Counted from the first letter of the stretch, positions 1 through 8,263 are shown. The stretch: DNA of 41,389 nucleotides from Lentisphaerota bacterium (GCA_015061495.1 SUWL01000017.1:1-41389); one strand, 5' to 3'. Translations and numbers: made by a program. The notes: generated by a model from the sequence alone, not told the origin.

Positions 1-367
1 CCGGTTAGATCGAATCCGTGTTTGCCGGTTTAACAAATCACAACTTATGTGATATGTTTTACACGTTAACAGAAATGTTTGTTTATAAGTTCCTGCTTGG
101 GTTTCACAAAATTTGGGACATTATCAATATGTATAATATACATCTGTTGCGGTAATATTCCAGTTGCACCGGAATAAATTTTTGATTTATGAGGCAATTT
201 CCAAACTCCTCAAAAATTCTTGAAAATCATCGCTGCGATCTTAAAGCGGAGCGTTTTCGGCGGTTATTTATTCAATAGCCACGCTCAAACTGCCGCTTTG
301 ATCTCATCAACGCTGATTTTTCAATCTCTTTTTGAATCAGTTTTTGAAATCACCTCTTATAAAGAGT
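1..367. other. Gene-free left edge with two small palindromes
   Basis: I see no convincing gene here; a 74-codon plus-strand reading frame starting at 220 runs into the flippase gene and has no ribosome binding site. Two symmetric sites are visible. ATCACA and TGTGAT are separated by five bases at 37-53. A perfect 15-base palindrome, ATGTATA-A-TATACAT, lies at 129-143 and contains TATATT/TATAAT cores on the two strands. The palindrome could be an operator or a -10 region for a leftward gene outside the window. No strong terminator follows the flippase stop; only a short CTCTT/AAGAG stem lies just beyond it. Confidence 0.4.
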
Positions 368-1693
368 TTATCTTTCCGCCTTGCAGAATGGCAGATGTGA
401 CAGCGACCTTAAAAACATCATCAGCAGGGCACGGCTTTGAATGAAGCATGGCATGGTTAAAAGTATTCCCAATGGCATGCAGAATACAGAACTTAATGCT
501 GCTCCCCGGACTCCTGAACAGGGAATCAGCCAAAGATTACCCAGAAAATTCAAAACACAACCGGTGATAACAGTGAGTATATAATGGGAAATTTTTTTGC
601 GGTAAATGGCAATATTGTGGTATATGCAAAGCAATATGAGTGTGGGCAGAGAAAATACGTAAATCTGTAAAATTCCGGCAGATGGAGCAAATTTCTCTCC
701 AAACAGCCAACGGGTTACCGGTTCGGCGGCAAAAGCCGCCGCCGCCGCCGTTATGAGCATCAGGTAAAACAGCGAAAAAGTAAGTTTCTGCAAATAACGA
801 TCCCCGTTTGACGGAGATTTTTCATAGCCGCGAATTATTGCCGGAAACAACGTGGTCAGGATAATTGTGCCGAAAACCAGAAAAGAATCGGAAATTTTTA
901 CCGCCAAACTGTAAAAACCTACCGCTTCCGCACCGGAAAAATACTCCAGCATCATAATATCGGTACGGGAATAGATCACTGAAACCAGACCGCCGCAACT
1001 CAATAGAATAAAAGGTTTCAATACCGGAAGTATGGTTTTGAAAGAAATTTTCCACTCCCGGAGCTTCCCGCCACTGAAAATATATGCCGCAAGTAAAAAT
1101 AAATTAGTGGATATATGCAAAAATGCTTCGATCCAGGCGTAAAACCCCAATGAAAAATCAAATTGCAGGGCAAGTAAACGCAACAGGGCATACAGCACAA
1201 AAGCCAGTAAAAAACAAATCCCATTCTTTTTTACCTGGAGCGTCGCTTGAAAATATGGATGGATAACTTGAAAAATATAACTGCTGTAAGCCAGAGATAT
1301 TATGAGACACAAATATTTCTGACTGCTGCTTAAAACGGAAAAGTAAAGAAAAACTGTTTCCACAGAAAAGAACAATGTAAACAATATCCCATGCAGTAAA
1401 GCAATATTGCCGAGTATCTCTCCGGTGCGCCGGGGTGACTTTATGATTTCCTGCGATATCAACGGATCTCCGCTGCCGGATATTATCATGAAAAACAGAG
1501 TCGAAAAACTGATCGCATAATTCAGCATCCCGAATTTTTCCGGTCCCAGGTGGCGGGTTACCAGAATGCCGACCGTCAACGTATTGACTATCCAGAAGAT
1601 CCGGCTGGCAGCAAGCCAGAGAATCCCTTTCCCGTAAGAGGTTCTCAACTTTTGCAAAACTATTGTTTTCAGCTGCAATAAATTTATCGTCAC
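368..1693 (-). CDS. Wzx-type polysaccharide flippase
   Basis: This is a polytopic inner-membrane protein of about 441 residues with roughly 12-14 hydrophobic segments. It resembles MATE/MOP-fold polysaccharide transporters (PF01943/PF13440), which move lipid-linked oligosaccharide repeat units across the membrane. The N-terminal stretch ILWLAASRIFWIVNTLTVG followed by a short loop with HLGPEKFG is typical of the family. I chose a GTG start at 1693 because GGAG lies 8 bases upstream. A TTG at 1726 would add 11 residues but has no ribosome binding site. It is the last gene of the operon that begins at 8078, next to two glycosyltransferases, which fits export of the glycan they build. Its base composition is AT-rich like its two upstream neighbours. 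The substrate cannot be read from sequence. Confidence 0.85.
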   Translation of the reverse strand: MTINLLQLKTIVLQKLRTSYGKGILWLAASRIFWIVNTLTVGILVTRHLGPEKFGMLNYAISFSTLFFMIISGSGDPLISQEIIKSPRRTGEILGNIALLHGILFTLFFSVETVFLYFSVLSSSQKYLCLIISLAYSSYIFQVIHPYFQATLQVKKNGICFLLAFVLYALLRLLALQFDFSLGFYAWIEAFLHISTNLFLLAAYIFSGGKLREWKISFKTILPVLKPFILLSCGGLVSVIYSRTDIMMLEYFSGAEAVGFYSLAVKISDSFLVFGTIILTTLFPAIIRGYEKSPSNGDRYLQKLTFSLFYLMLITAAAAAFAAEPVTRWLFGEKFAPSAGILQIYVFSLPTLILLCIYHNIAIYRKKISHYILTVITGCVLNFLGNLWLIPCSGVRGAALSSVFCMPLGILLTMPCFIQSRALLMMFLRSLSHLPFCKAER

Positions 1694-1743
1694 CAAATTT
1701 TCTCCGGTTGTTTTTTGTGCTGTCAAGGGTCAGAATATATCAG

Positions 1744-2688
1744 TTATTCATCGAAATTTATCCGTTCTTCTTCGATGACCAGTGGTTTATTTTTGACCTG
1801 GGTGTAGATAGCGCCGATATATTCGCCTAAAACCCCGATGAATATAAGCTGGATGGCGGAGAAGAAAAATAGACCGATCACCAGCGGAGCCATACCGACT
1901 TGGAAGCTGTTCCAGTTACAGAGCTTATAGATAAAATACCCCAGAGCGGTAAGCAAACTTAAAAAGGCGATGAAAAATCCGGAAAAGACCGCCAGTCTCA
2001 ACGGCAGTTTGGTATGATTGACGAAGCCGGTCATTGCCATATCATAAAGGGTGAAAAAGTTGTTTTTAGTTTCACCATGTTTTCTTTTCGGCTGGACAAA
2101 TGGCAATTCAGCTCTTTTGAAGCCGATTTCGGAAACGATTCCGCGGAAGTAAGGATAAGGATCTTTGTATTTTTTCAAAGCATCCATAAAACAGCGGTCA
2201 TAAAGTCCGAAGCCGGTGAAACCGCTGATGAGTTTTTCTTCCGGAGCCATCTTTTTCAGGAGGGAGTAGTAACAGCGGCGGAAAAACTCCATAAGAAAAC
2301 CGCATTCAGTTTTTTGTCTGACGGCAATTACGACTTTGTTTCCCTGCTCCCACTGCCTGATCATGTCTGCGATCAATTCCGGCGGATCCTGCAAATCGGA
2401 ACAAAGGGTTATTACCGCATCGGCATCGGCTTGGATAAAGACATTCATCGGCGAGCGGATATGACCGAAATTATTGGAGTTGAAAATTGCCCTTACCCGT
2501 TTGTCTTTTGCAGCAAGTTCCCGGATTATTTCTCTGGTGCCATCGGTGGAGCAGTTGTCTCCCAGAGTCAAATTCCAATCATATTCCGGAAAATTGGTCA
2601 TAACACTTTTGATTCGCTCATAGAGTTCCCGGATATTATCTTTTTCATTGAAACATCCGGATACTATGCTGATAGATTTTCGTGACAT
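1744..2688 (-). CDS. GtrB/DPM1-like membrane glycosyltransferase (GT2)
   Basis: This 314-residue protein has an N-terminal GT-A catalytic domain and two C-terminal membrane helices (about residues 228-255 and 265-295). The motif DLQDPP at 98-103 is the hallmark of polyprenyl-phosphate glycosyltransferases such as GtrB, ArnC and dolichol-phosphate mannose synthase. The likely reaction is transfer of a sugar from a nucleotide donor to undecaprenyl phosphate on the cytoplasmic face. Such a carrier sugar would feed a GT-C transferase; two GT-C-like genes occur elsewhere in the window (10065-13712 and 35185-36552), but a link is inference. The ATG start has a GGAGG six bases upstream. It sits between the radical SAM gene and the flippase in the same operon. 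The sugar donor is unknown. Confidence 0.88.
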   Translation of the reverse strand: MSRKSISIVSGCFNEKDNIRELYERIKSVMTNFPEYDWNLTLGDNCSTDGTREIIRELAAKDKRVRAIFNSNNFGHIRSPMNVFIQADADAVITLCSDLQDPPELIADMIRQWEQGNKVVIAVRQKTECGFLMEFFRRCYYSLLKKMAPEEKLISGFTGFGLYDRCFMDALKKYKDPYPYFRGIVSEIGFKRAELPFVQPKRKHGETKNNFFTLYDMAMTGFVNHTKLPLRLAVFSGFFIAFLSLLTALGYFIYKLCNWNSFQVGMAPLVIGLFFFSAIQLIFIGVLGEYIGAIYTQVKNKPLVIEEERINFDE

Positions 2689-2723
2689 GTGGTGCCTCCA
2701 ATTAAAATTCCGTCACCGGACGG

Positions 2724-3908
2724 TTATCTGTATTCCTGGTATTCAACGGGTTCTTTGGTTTGGACCGCCGGAGTGATTTGCGGATCATCCAGCTTCCGTC
2801 CCGGACAAAAGCCGCAGGTGCGGATGAAATCACGCCGGCGTATAAGAGCAAAAAGATCCTGTTTGCCAACGTTTTCCGACAGCAGATCCAAATAATCTTC
2901 CGGGAATTTCGGAACAGCTCTTAATTGATCCGCATTGGCGGCAAATGGACAGCGGTAAAACTTGCCATTGGAAAGAGTGTAACTGTTTCTGACACAACAA
3001 CAATCGAAAACAGCTTGATTTTGATCGTCATCTCGTTTGAAATTTTTGATCACGGCACAATTTGTCCATCCGCCAACAGGGACACGGCTGAATTTTATTC
3101 CGTTATTTATCAATATTTCACACATCCGGTCAATGTTACGGGAGAGTTTTCCGTAATCAGTGATTATAAAAAAACTTTTTTCCCGGTCAAGCTTTTTAAT
3201 ATCTTCCTCTTTGGGACAAATTGTACCATTCGTGTAGAACATTATACGGTTGATATTTTTAAATAACGAAATTTTTTGAGCAATCTCCTGCCATTGCCGG
3301 TTCATAAAGGGTTCGCCGCCGATAATTCTGATTTCATTGATCTCGTCTGCCAGGGAACAGAGTTTTTCAACTGAATCGAAAATAGTTGCCAGTGAATAAT
3401 CTTCCGGCTTACGGTAGTATTGCATCAGATTTGAGCAATCTTTACACTTTAAAGAACAGCGTTCTGTAATGACCAGATCGACACTGCGGATAAATAATTT
3501 TTCCGGAGCTGTATAACTGTCCTGCGAGCAGATGCAGGTGGATATTACATATTCTACAAATGACTCCGGCTTGGAATATCCATGCCGGAAAATATCATAA
3601 TGCCGCAGTAATTCTGCCGCCGGGAAATAATATTTGCAACCGGCGTTTTTCAACTGGACAACAATATCCTGTATGTCGATTACTGCAATAATGAATATGG
3701 CATCTGAATATTTTCTGATGACCTCCGGAGCATATTCCACCGGTATTCCGAGCAGTTCTCCTGTTTTTCCTGAATTGTTGTCACAGAAGCATTTAACTTT
3801 AATGCCGCTATCCTGGCAGGCATGAAAAACTGCTTCTCCTGCAACTCCGGCTCCAAATATTATTACCGGAATATTTGCAGATTTCAACGATTGTATATCC
3901 ACCAGCAT
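2724..3908 (-). CDS. Radical SAM enzyme with N-terminal Rossmann-like domain
   Basis: The protein has 394 residues. Residues 1-105 begin with a beta strand and the glycine motif IIFGAGVAGEA, followed by a C-terminal FPAAELL; this resembles the nucleotide-binding half of PglD-type or sugar-tailoring proteins. Residues 140-330 are a radical SAM domain with the CxxxCxxC cluster site at C151, C155 and C158. It is followed by GGEPFMN, the usual SAM-binding GGEP motif. The C-terminal part is cysteine-rich (a CCC triplet, YRCPF, and CGFCPG near the end), consistent with a SPASM/twitch auxiliary iron-sulfur cluster. AAGGA precedes the ATG. It lies 9 bases after a GT2 gene and before a GtrB-like gene, so the likely substrate is a sugar, lipid-linked glycan or small peptide used in the same polymer. 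The reaction is unknown. Confidence 0.82.
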   Translation of the reverse strand: MLVDIQSLKSANIPVIIFGAGVAGEAVFHACQDSGIKVKCFCDNNSGKTGELLGIPVEYAPEVIRKYSDAIFIIAVIDIQDIVVQLKNAGCKYYFPAAELLRHYDIFRHGYSKPESFVEYVISTCICSQDSYTAPEKLFIRSVDLVITERCSLKCKDCSNLMQYYRKPEDYSLATIFDSVEKLCSLADEINEIRIIGGEPFMNRQWQEIAQKISLFKNINRIMFYTNGTICPKEEDIKKLDREKSFFIITDYGKLSRNIDRMCEILINNGIKFSRVPVGGWTNCAVIKNFKRDDDQNQAVFDCCCVRNSYTLSNGKFYRCPFAANADQLRAVPKFPEDYLDLLSENVGKQDLFALIRRRDFIRTCGFCPGRKLDDPQITPAVQTKEPVEYQEYR

Positions 3909-3917
3909 GATTTGTCC

Positions 3918-4946
3918 TTATTTACCAACTTTTCTCATGCAGATTGAGAAAAGCATTTTTTTCAATTTCAAACGCAGTAACAGGGGAATCAATAAACTTT
4001 CTCCTTTCCGCCAACGATAATCAGATAGAAGCCCGACCGTGTTCCGGTCTCCGGTATAGGTATTGATCAATCCGGTCAATTCTGCCGCAGAATTCTTTTT
4101 ATCTCTGACCAGTGCAGCTGCCACCAGCAGATTTTTGACAATGAAATATGCTTCCGCTCTTTGAATCAGAGCATTTATTTTATCATTTTCCCAATGGTAT
4201 TTATTCAGGGATCTTTTCAATACATCTGTCACTTTACGATGTCCGAAAGGCTGAAGAAATAATTTCCCTCCGGTACTGTTTTGACCGGGATTGACCTGAT
4301 AATTGTAAAGATGTTTCCGGATATATTTGATGGAGCTTATCTCTGACACATAATTGCAGTTGAAAACAGTATCTTCCCAGGTTTGCAAAGAGGTGTCAAA
4401 TTTTATATTTTGTTTTTTTATGATGCTTGTTTTATATAATTTTCCCCATATATTGGTGAAAAAAGATGCTCCCCGCGGAGTATCAAGATAATTTGCGATC
4501 ACAACGGGAAGTTCATCCGCTTTATAGAGAGTGTCTTTTTCTCCCATAAAAACATTTTGTCTGCGATTTTCTTCTCCGGCAATCAGGTTGAAATCGGCAA
4601 TTACCCAGTCAGCACCGGAATTTTCCGCCTCTTGCAGCATGATTTTCAACATTTCCGGTTCGATGGTATCATCGGCATCAATAAAACAAATATATTCTCC
4701 GTCAGCCAATGCTATCCCGGCATTTCTGGCTCCTGCCGGACCACAGTTGACGATACTGTGCAATTTTACCGGAAAAGGTGCTGATGCTGAAAAAGCAGTT
4801 ATTTTTGCAACTGTATCGTCGGTTGAGCCGTCATTGATGACAATCAGTTCCAAATCAACATCTTTCTGCTTTGAAACGGCTGTCAGACAATCGTTTATGG
4901 TTTCAGCAGCATTGTATGCCGGAATTATTACTGATATTTTAGACAT
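3918..4946 (-). CDS. GT2-family glycosyltransferase
   Basis: This is a 342-residue soluble or peripheral glycosyltransferase with the GT-A fold of family GT2. The N-terminus ISVIIPAYNAAETI, the INDGSTDDT strand at 37-45 and the metal-binding DADD at 90-93 are diagnostic. TWEDTVFN, further on, probably supplies the catalytic acidic residues. It is expected to add a sugar to the growing lipid-linked repeat unit in the cytoplasm. The 58-base gap to the phosphatase gene upstream is the longest inside this operon. It holds a perfect TTATGCC-G-GGCATAA palindrome (4981-4995), and no clear Shine-Dalgarno precedes this ATG. The gene is distinctly AT-rich compared with the three genes upstream, suggesting that the distal half of the operon was acquired separately. 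Acceptor and donor are unknown. Confidence 0.9.
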   Translation of the reverse strand: MSKISVIIPAYNAAETINDCLTAVSKQKDVDLELIVINDGSTDDTVAKITAFSASAPFPVKLHSIVNCGPAGARNAGIALADGEYICFIDADDTIEPEMLKIMLQEAENSGADWVIADFNLIAGEENRRQNVFMGEKDTLYKADELPVVIANYLDTPRGASFFTNIWGKLYKTSIIKKQNIKFDTSLQTWEDTVFNCNYVSEISSIKYIRKHLYNYQVNPGQNSTGGKLFLQPFGHRKVTDVLKRSLNKYHWENDKINALIQRAEAYFIVKNLLVAAALVRDKKNSAAELTGLINTYTGDRNTVGLLSDYRWRKGESLLIPLLLRLKLKKMLFSICMRKVGK

Positions 4947-5004
4947 GTGGTCGCAAACTTAATATATTTTCAATTCGATTTTATGCCGGGCATAACTGTT
5001 ATTA

Positions 5005-5472
5005 TCAGATTTCTCCGTGGAGAGTGAGTTTTTCCAGAAGTTCCCAGATGCAGCCGTCACCGCCGGTACGCTCCAACTGCATTTTGGCGGCTTTTTTCAC
5101 TTCGCTGATGGCATTGGCGGGGCAGGCGGAATATTTCACCAGTTTAATGATCGCCACATCGTACTTGCCGTCACCTACATAACAAATCTCTTCAGCGGTA
5201 AATCCGGTTTTTTCCAGAATTTCCGCCAGTGCTTCCGGTTTATTTTTGCACCCTTTATAGAAAAAATCCGGTTGGAAACGGTTGCGGAAATACTCTGTTA
5301 TCGGGGTCGCTTCTCCGGTGATCAAACCGATTTTCAACCCTCGGCGCTTGAATTCAAAAACCGCATCAATATCCTTGAAATCAATGGTTTTTAACTCATT
5401 GCCATTGGAATCCACCGTTATTTTTCCGTTGGTCAAAACTCCATCGATATCCAGCAACACCGCTTTGATCAT
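5005..5472 (-). CDS. KdsC-like HAD phosphatase
   Basis: This 155-residue protein belongs to the capless HAD phosphatases typified by KdsC (Kdo-8-phosphate phosphatase) and the C-terminal domain of N-acylneuraminate cytidylyltransferases. Motif I is LLDIDGVLT with the nucleophile D8 and acid D10. Motif II is LITGE, and the third motif region has a conserved lysine followed by VGDGKYD (GDG rather than the more frequent GDD). It should remove phosphate from a 2-keto-3-deoxy sugar acid phosphate made by the NeuB-family enzyme of the same operon. An upstream in-frame start at 5526 is rejected. The ATG at 5472 overlaps the stop of the ThDP enzyme as ATGA (translational coupling) and gives a normal family length. 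Without a true NeuA or KdsA nearby the substrate stays open. Confidence 0.85.
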   Translation of the reverse strand: MIKAVLLDIDGVLTNGKITVDSNGNELKTIDFKDIDAVFEFKRRGLKIGLITGEATPITEYFRNRFQPDFFYKGCKNKPEALAEILEKTGFTAEEICYVGDGKYDVAIIKLVKYSACPANAISEVKKAAKMQLERTGGDGCIWELLEKLTLHGEI

Positions 5473-7238
5473 GCTTTTGCCATCCTCATATTTTCCGCAA
5501 CTTCCGCTTCCGGTAAATAGGGCCACATATCTTCCAGCGGGTGTGAAATCATACTGCCGTCAGGACGTTTTTCCGCTTGAACTTTAGGCATTGTCCGGTG
5601 CAATGCAGTGACTTTTACCTTGCAAATCACCGGATCATTTCCGGCAAGTGTTTCGGCGATTGCCGCATCAAGATTTTCATTGCGGTCAACTTGCAACGTC
5701 CTTATGCCGTAAGCCTCCGCCTGTTTGCACACATCCGGCAACGTCAAACCGCTATTCCGGTCAGAACCGACCAGAAAACCGTTGAACATATTATTCTGGG
5801 TGTTGACAATACTGCCGTATCCATCATTGTCCCAGATGAACATTTTTACCGGCAGAGCCAATCTTTTCACCGTTTCCAACTCCTGAATATTCATCTGGAA
5901 TGCTCCGTCTCCGTTGATCAGCACCGTTCTTTTGCCCTCATTGGCAATCGCCGCACCGATCGCGTATGGCAACCCGAATCCCATAGAACCCAATCCGGCG
6001 GCATTTTTGACTTTCTGCCCTTTTTTGATTTTCATGCCCTGATAAGTCACTTCACCGGCGGCTCCGGAACTTTCCGGGACGATCACATCTTCAGCGGTCA
6101 GAGCGGCAAAAAGTTTTTCCGTAAAGCAGTAAAGATCAACGGCATCATTATTGATTTTTTCATCATCATATACCGGATATTTACTGCGAAGTTCCCGGCA
6201 GAATTCCACCCATTCATTGTGTGGCAATACCGAAAAATCATTTTTTTGCAGCTTTTTGATAAAGCAAGCTGCATCGGCAACCACCGGAAGGGTGATTCCT
6301 TTGATCTTGCGGATCTCTGCCTCATCAATATCCACCATGATTTTTTTGGCATTGCGGGCGAAATCCCCGCTGTTGAAGGCTGTTAAACTCGGGTCAAGCC
6401 TGCTGCCGGCAATCAGCAGACAGTCGCAATTCTGCACGGCAAAATTTGCATACCGGCTGCCCATGATCCCGGGAAAACCAAAATAAAGCGGATGATTGAA
6501 ATCCAATAAATCGGCAGTTTTCCACGTCAACAGCATCGGAATATCATGCTTTTCCGCAAATTTAACATATTCTCCGGCACATCCGGCTAATTTGGCACCA
6601 TTGCCAATAAGCATAAGCGGACGGCGTGCAGAACTTAACAAATCAATGATTTCTGTTACAGGAATATCGTAATTCACGGCGGCAGGAATATCGTATCCGC
6701 ACAAATTTTTTTCATCAATCTGCGCGCCCTGCACATCCAGAGGGATGTCCAGCCATACCGGCCCCATTCTGCCGTCGGTAGCCAAATGCCACGCTTTTTC
6801 CAGATGATAACGGATCATTTCCGGCTCCAGCACCGTTACGGCATATTTCGTTATCCCGCTGACCATGGAAACGATATCCACTTCTTGAGAGCCCATCTGC
6901 CGCACACCGGTGCCGGTTTTCAAATCACTGCGTTTCGCCTGCCCGGAAAGCATAAACATCGGCGTGGAATCAATATACCCTGCCGCCACTGCAGTTATCG
7001 CATTGGTGCTTCCCGGCCCGCTGGTAACCAATCCGACCCCCGGAAAATTGCAGTGCTGACCGTAAGATTCCGCCGCAATAGCCAACGCCTGTTCATGCAA
7101 AAATGAGTAGTGACGCAGACGTGAACAACGCCCCAATGCATCATTCAGATGCATTGATCCGCCGCCGGGAAGCATAAACACATCCTGCACTCCCCTGTCT
7201 GCAAGAAATTCCATTATATAATCGGCCGCCCGCATCAT
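5469..7238 (-). CDS. Acetolactate-synthase-like ThDP-dependent enzyme
   Basis: The 589-residue protein has the three-domain layout of the acetolactate synthase/pyruvate oxidase family. The Pyr domain contains the catalytic glutamate context LHEQALAIAAESYG and the SGPGSTNAI motif. A central Rossmann-like domain follows. The PP domain carries the ThDP/Mg signature GDG (about residue 440) through NDGYGS (about residue 469). It lies between a NeuB-family gene and a KdsC-like gene with tight spacing and no IlvN regulatory subunit, so branched-chain amino acid synthesis is unlikely. In established sugar pathways a related enzyme (YerE) adds a two-carbon unit from pyruvate to a keto-sugar; a similar carboligation or a decarboxylation here is inference. 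An ATG ATG pair opens the gene, with AGAGGA about 12 bases upstream inside the end of the NeuB-like gene. Confidence 0.83.
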   Translation of the reverse strand: MMRAADYIMEFLADRGVQDVFMLPGGGSMHLNDALGRCSRLRHYSFLHEQALAIAAESYGQHCNFPGVGLVTSGPGSTNAITAVAAGYIDSTPMFMLSGQAKRSDLKTGTGVRQMGSQEVDIVSMVSGITKYAVTVLEPEMIRYHLEKAWHLATDGRMGPVWLDIPLDVQGAQIDEKNLCGYDIPAAVNYDIPVTEIIDLLSSARRPLMLIGNGAKLAGCAGEYVKFAEKHDIPMLLTWKTADLLDFNHPLYFGFPGIMGSRYANFAVQNCDCLLIAGSRLDPSLTAFNSGDFARNAKKIMVDIDEAEIRKIKGITLPVVADAACFIKKLQKNDFSVLPHNEWVEFCRELRSKYPVYDDEKINNDAVDLYCFTEKLFAALTAEDVIVPESSGAAGEVTYQGMKIKKGQKVKNAAGLGSMGFGLPYAIGAAIANEGKRTVLINGDGAFQMNIQELETVKRLALPVKMFIWDNDGYGSIVNTQNNMFNGFLVGSDRNSGLTLPDVCKQAEAYGIRTLQVDRNENLDAAIAETLAGNDPVICKVKVTALHRTMPKVQAEKRPDGSMISHPLEDMWPYLPEAEVAENMRMAKA

Positions 7239-7247
7239 GATCTGAAT

Positions 7248-8078
7248 TTATCCTCTCATTTTTTTCCGGACAGCCAATTCCTTCTCCGAAAGAATCTTCT
7301 TTCCGCTGCCCAATGCCGATTCCATATCCCGGATCTGTTTGACATATTCGATAAGTTTCAGCGGCTCGACCGACGCTTTCTGATCCGAACCGTACATCGC
7401 ACGGTCAAGTGTTATATGCCGTTCCACCGAACACGCCCCTAACGCAACCGCTCCAAGCGTAGCAATATTGTCGATTTCATGACTGGAATAACCGACCGGA
7501 CAATTATAACGCTTCCTCAATTCCGGAATTATCAGCAGATTCGCCTCTTCCGGCGGCATCGGATAAACCGAAACACAGTGCATCAATTCAAACGGACAAT
7601 CCGCTCTGCGAAAAATTTCCACCGCAGCATCAATCTCTTCCCAGGTACTCATCCCGGTCGCAATAAAAGTGTATTTGCGCTCTTCTGCAATCGCTTCAAG
7701 CAACGGGATATCGGTCAGCACCGGTGATGCTACTTTATTGTACTTCAAATCAAAACGCCGCATGAATATTTGCGAATCCACATCCCAGCATGACGCGAAC
7801 CAGACAATATTCCGCTCCTTGCAGTAGGCGTCAATCTCACGATATTCGGCCTCCCCGAATTCCAAGCCCTCTTTCTGCTCTCTCTGGGTGGTCCCCCACG
7901 GACTTTCTCGCGGGCTGTCAAGAAACTCCTGCGTGTAAACTTTATCAATGGTACGTTTTTGAAATTTTACCGAATCGCATCCGGCAAGTACCGCCGCATC
8001 GATCAAACGTTTGGCTATTTCCGTATCACCATTATGATTGATGCCGATTTCTGCGGAAATGAAAATTTTGTCAGCCAT
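7248..8078 (-). CDS. NeuB-family sugar acid synthase, short form
   Basis: This 276-residue protein is the catalytic TIM barrel of the N-acetylneuraminate (nonulosonic acid) synthase family, which condenses phosphoenolpyruvate with an aldose to give a 2-keto-3-deoxy sugar acid. Visible family motifs are AEIGINHNGD, SVKFQKR, NKVASP, IATGMST, HCVSVYPMP and ERHITLDR, so the metal and phosphoenolpyruvate ligands appear intact. The protein ends right after the barrel. The C-terminal antifreeze-like SAF domain of typical NeuB/SpsE (about 340-350 residues) is missing. The start at 8078 is chosen because AGGTGA lies 5 bases upstream; an in-frame ATG at 8093 would place that site inside the gene. It is the first gene of a seven-gene operon with a well-formed promoter at 8123-8151. 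Confidence 0.85.
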   Translation of the reverse strand: MADKIFISAEIGINHNGDTEIAKRLIDAAVLAGCDSVKFQKRTIDKVYTQEFLDSPRESPWGTTQREQKEGLEFGEAEYREIDAYCKERNIVWFASCWDVDSQIFMRRFDLKYNKVASPVLTDIPLLEAIAEERKYTFIATGMSTWEEIDAAVEIFRRADCPFELMHCVSVYPMPPEEANLLIIPELRKRYNCPVGYSSHEIDNIATLGAVALGACSVERHITLDRAMYGSDQKASVEPLKLIEYVKQIRDMESALGSGKKILSEKELAVRKKMRG

Positions 8079-8122
8079 AAAAATCACCTGCAAAATATAT
8101 TTTTACATTCTCATTCAACGTT

Positions 8123-8151
8123 AATATAACACCCGTTTTTTACTTTTTCAA
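8123..8151 (-). promoter_or_regulatory. Promoter of the polysaccharide operon
   Basis: On the minus strand, TTGAAA (8146-8151) and TATATT (8123-8128) are separated by exactly 17 bases. The predicted transcript would start near 8116, about 37 bases before the NeuB-like ATG. It is back to back with the promoter at 8198-8226. Confidence 0.65.
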
Positions 8152-8197
8152 GAACTTTGACCGAAAATAACCCTTTTCAGTTTCTTTTTTATTTGCA

Positions 8198-8226
8198 TTG
8201 ATTATTTTTCGGTGATATTGTATATT
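8198..8226 (+). promoter_or_regulatory. Promoter of the coiled-coil protein gene
   Basis: TTGATT (8198-8203) and TATATT (8221-8226) are 17 bases apart, about 37 bases upstream of the ATG at 8264. Confidence 0.6.
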
Positions 8227-8263
8227 ATATCTGTAGTATCTACCGTTTTTTGTGAGGTCTTAT

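Noticed and set aside
220-444. 74-codon plus-strand frame at the left edge
   Set aside because: It overlaps the end of the flippase gene and lacks start signals or family resemblance.
2014-2685. 223-codon plus-strand frame opposite the GtrB-like gene
   Set aside because: It is antisense to DLQDPP-containing GT2 and has no ribosome binding site.
5469-7238. Acetolactate synthase (ilvB) for branched-chain amino acids
   Set aside because: There is no ilvN or ilvC neighbour, and the gene is embedded between sugar-acid genes; the general family call is kept, the ilvB symbol is not.
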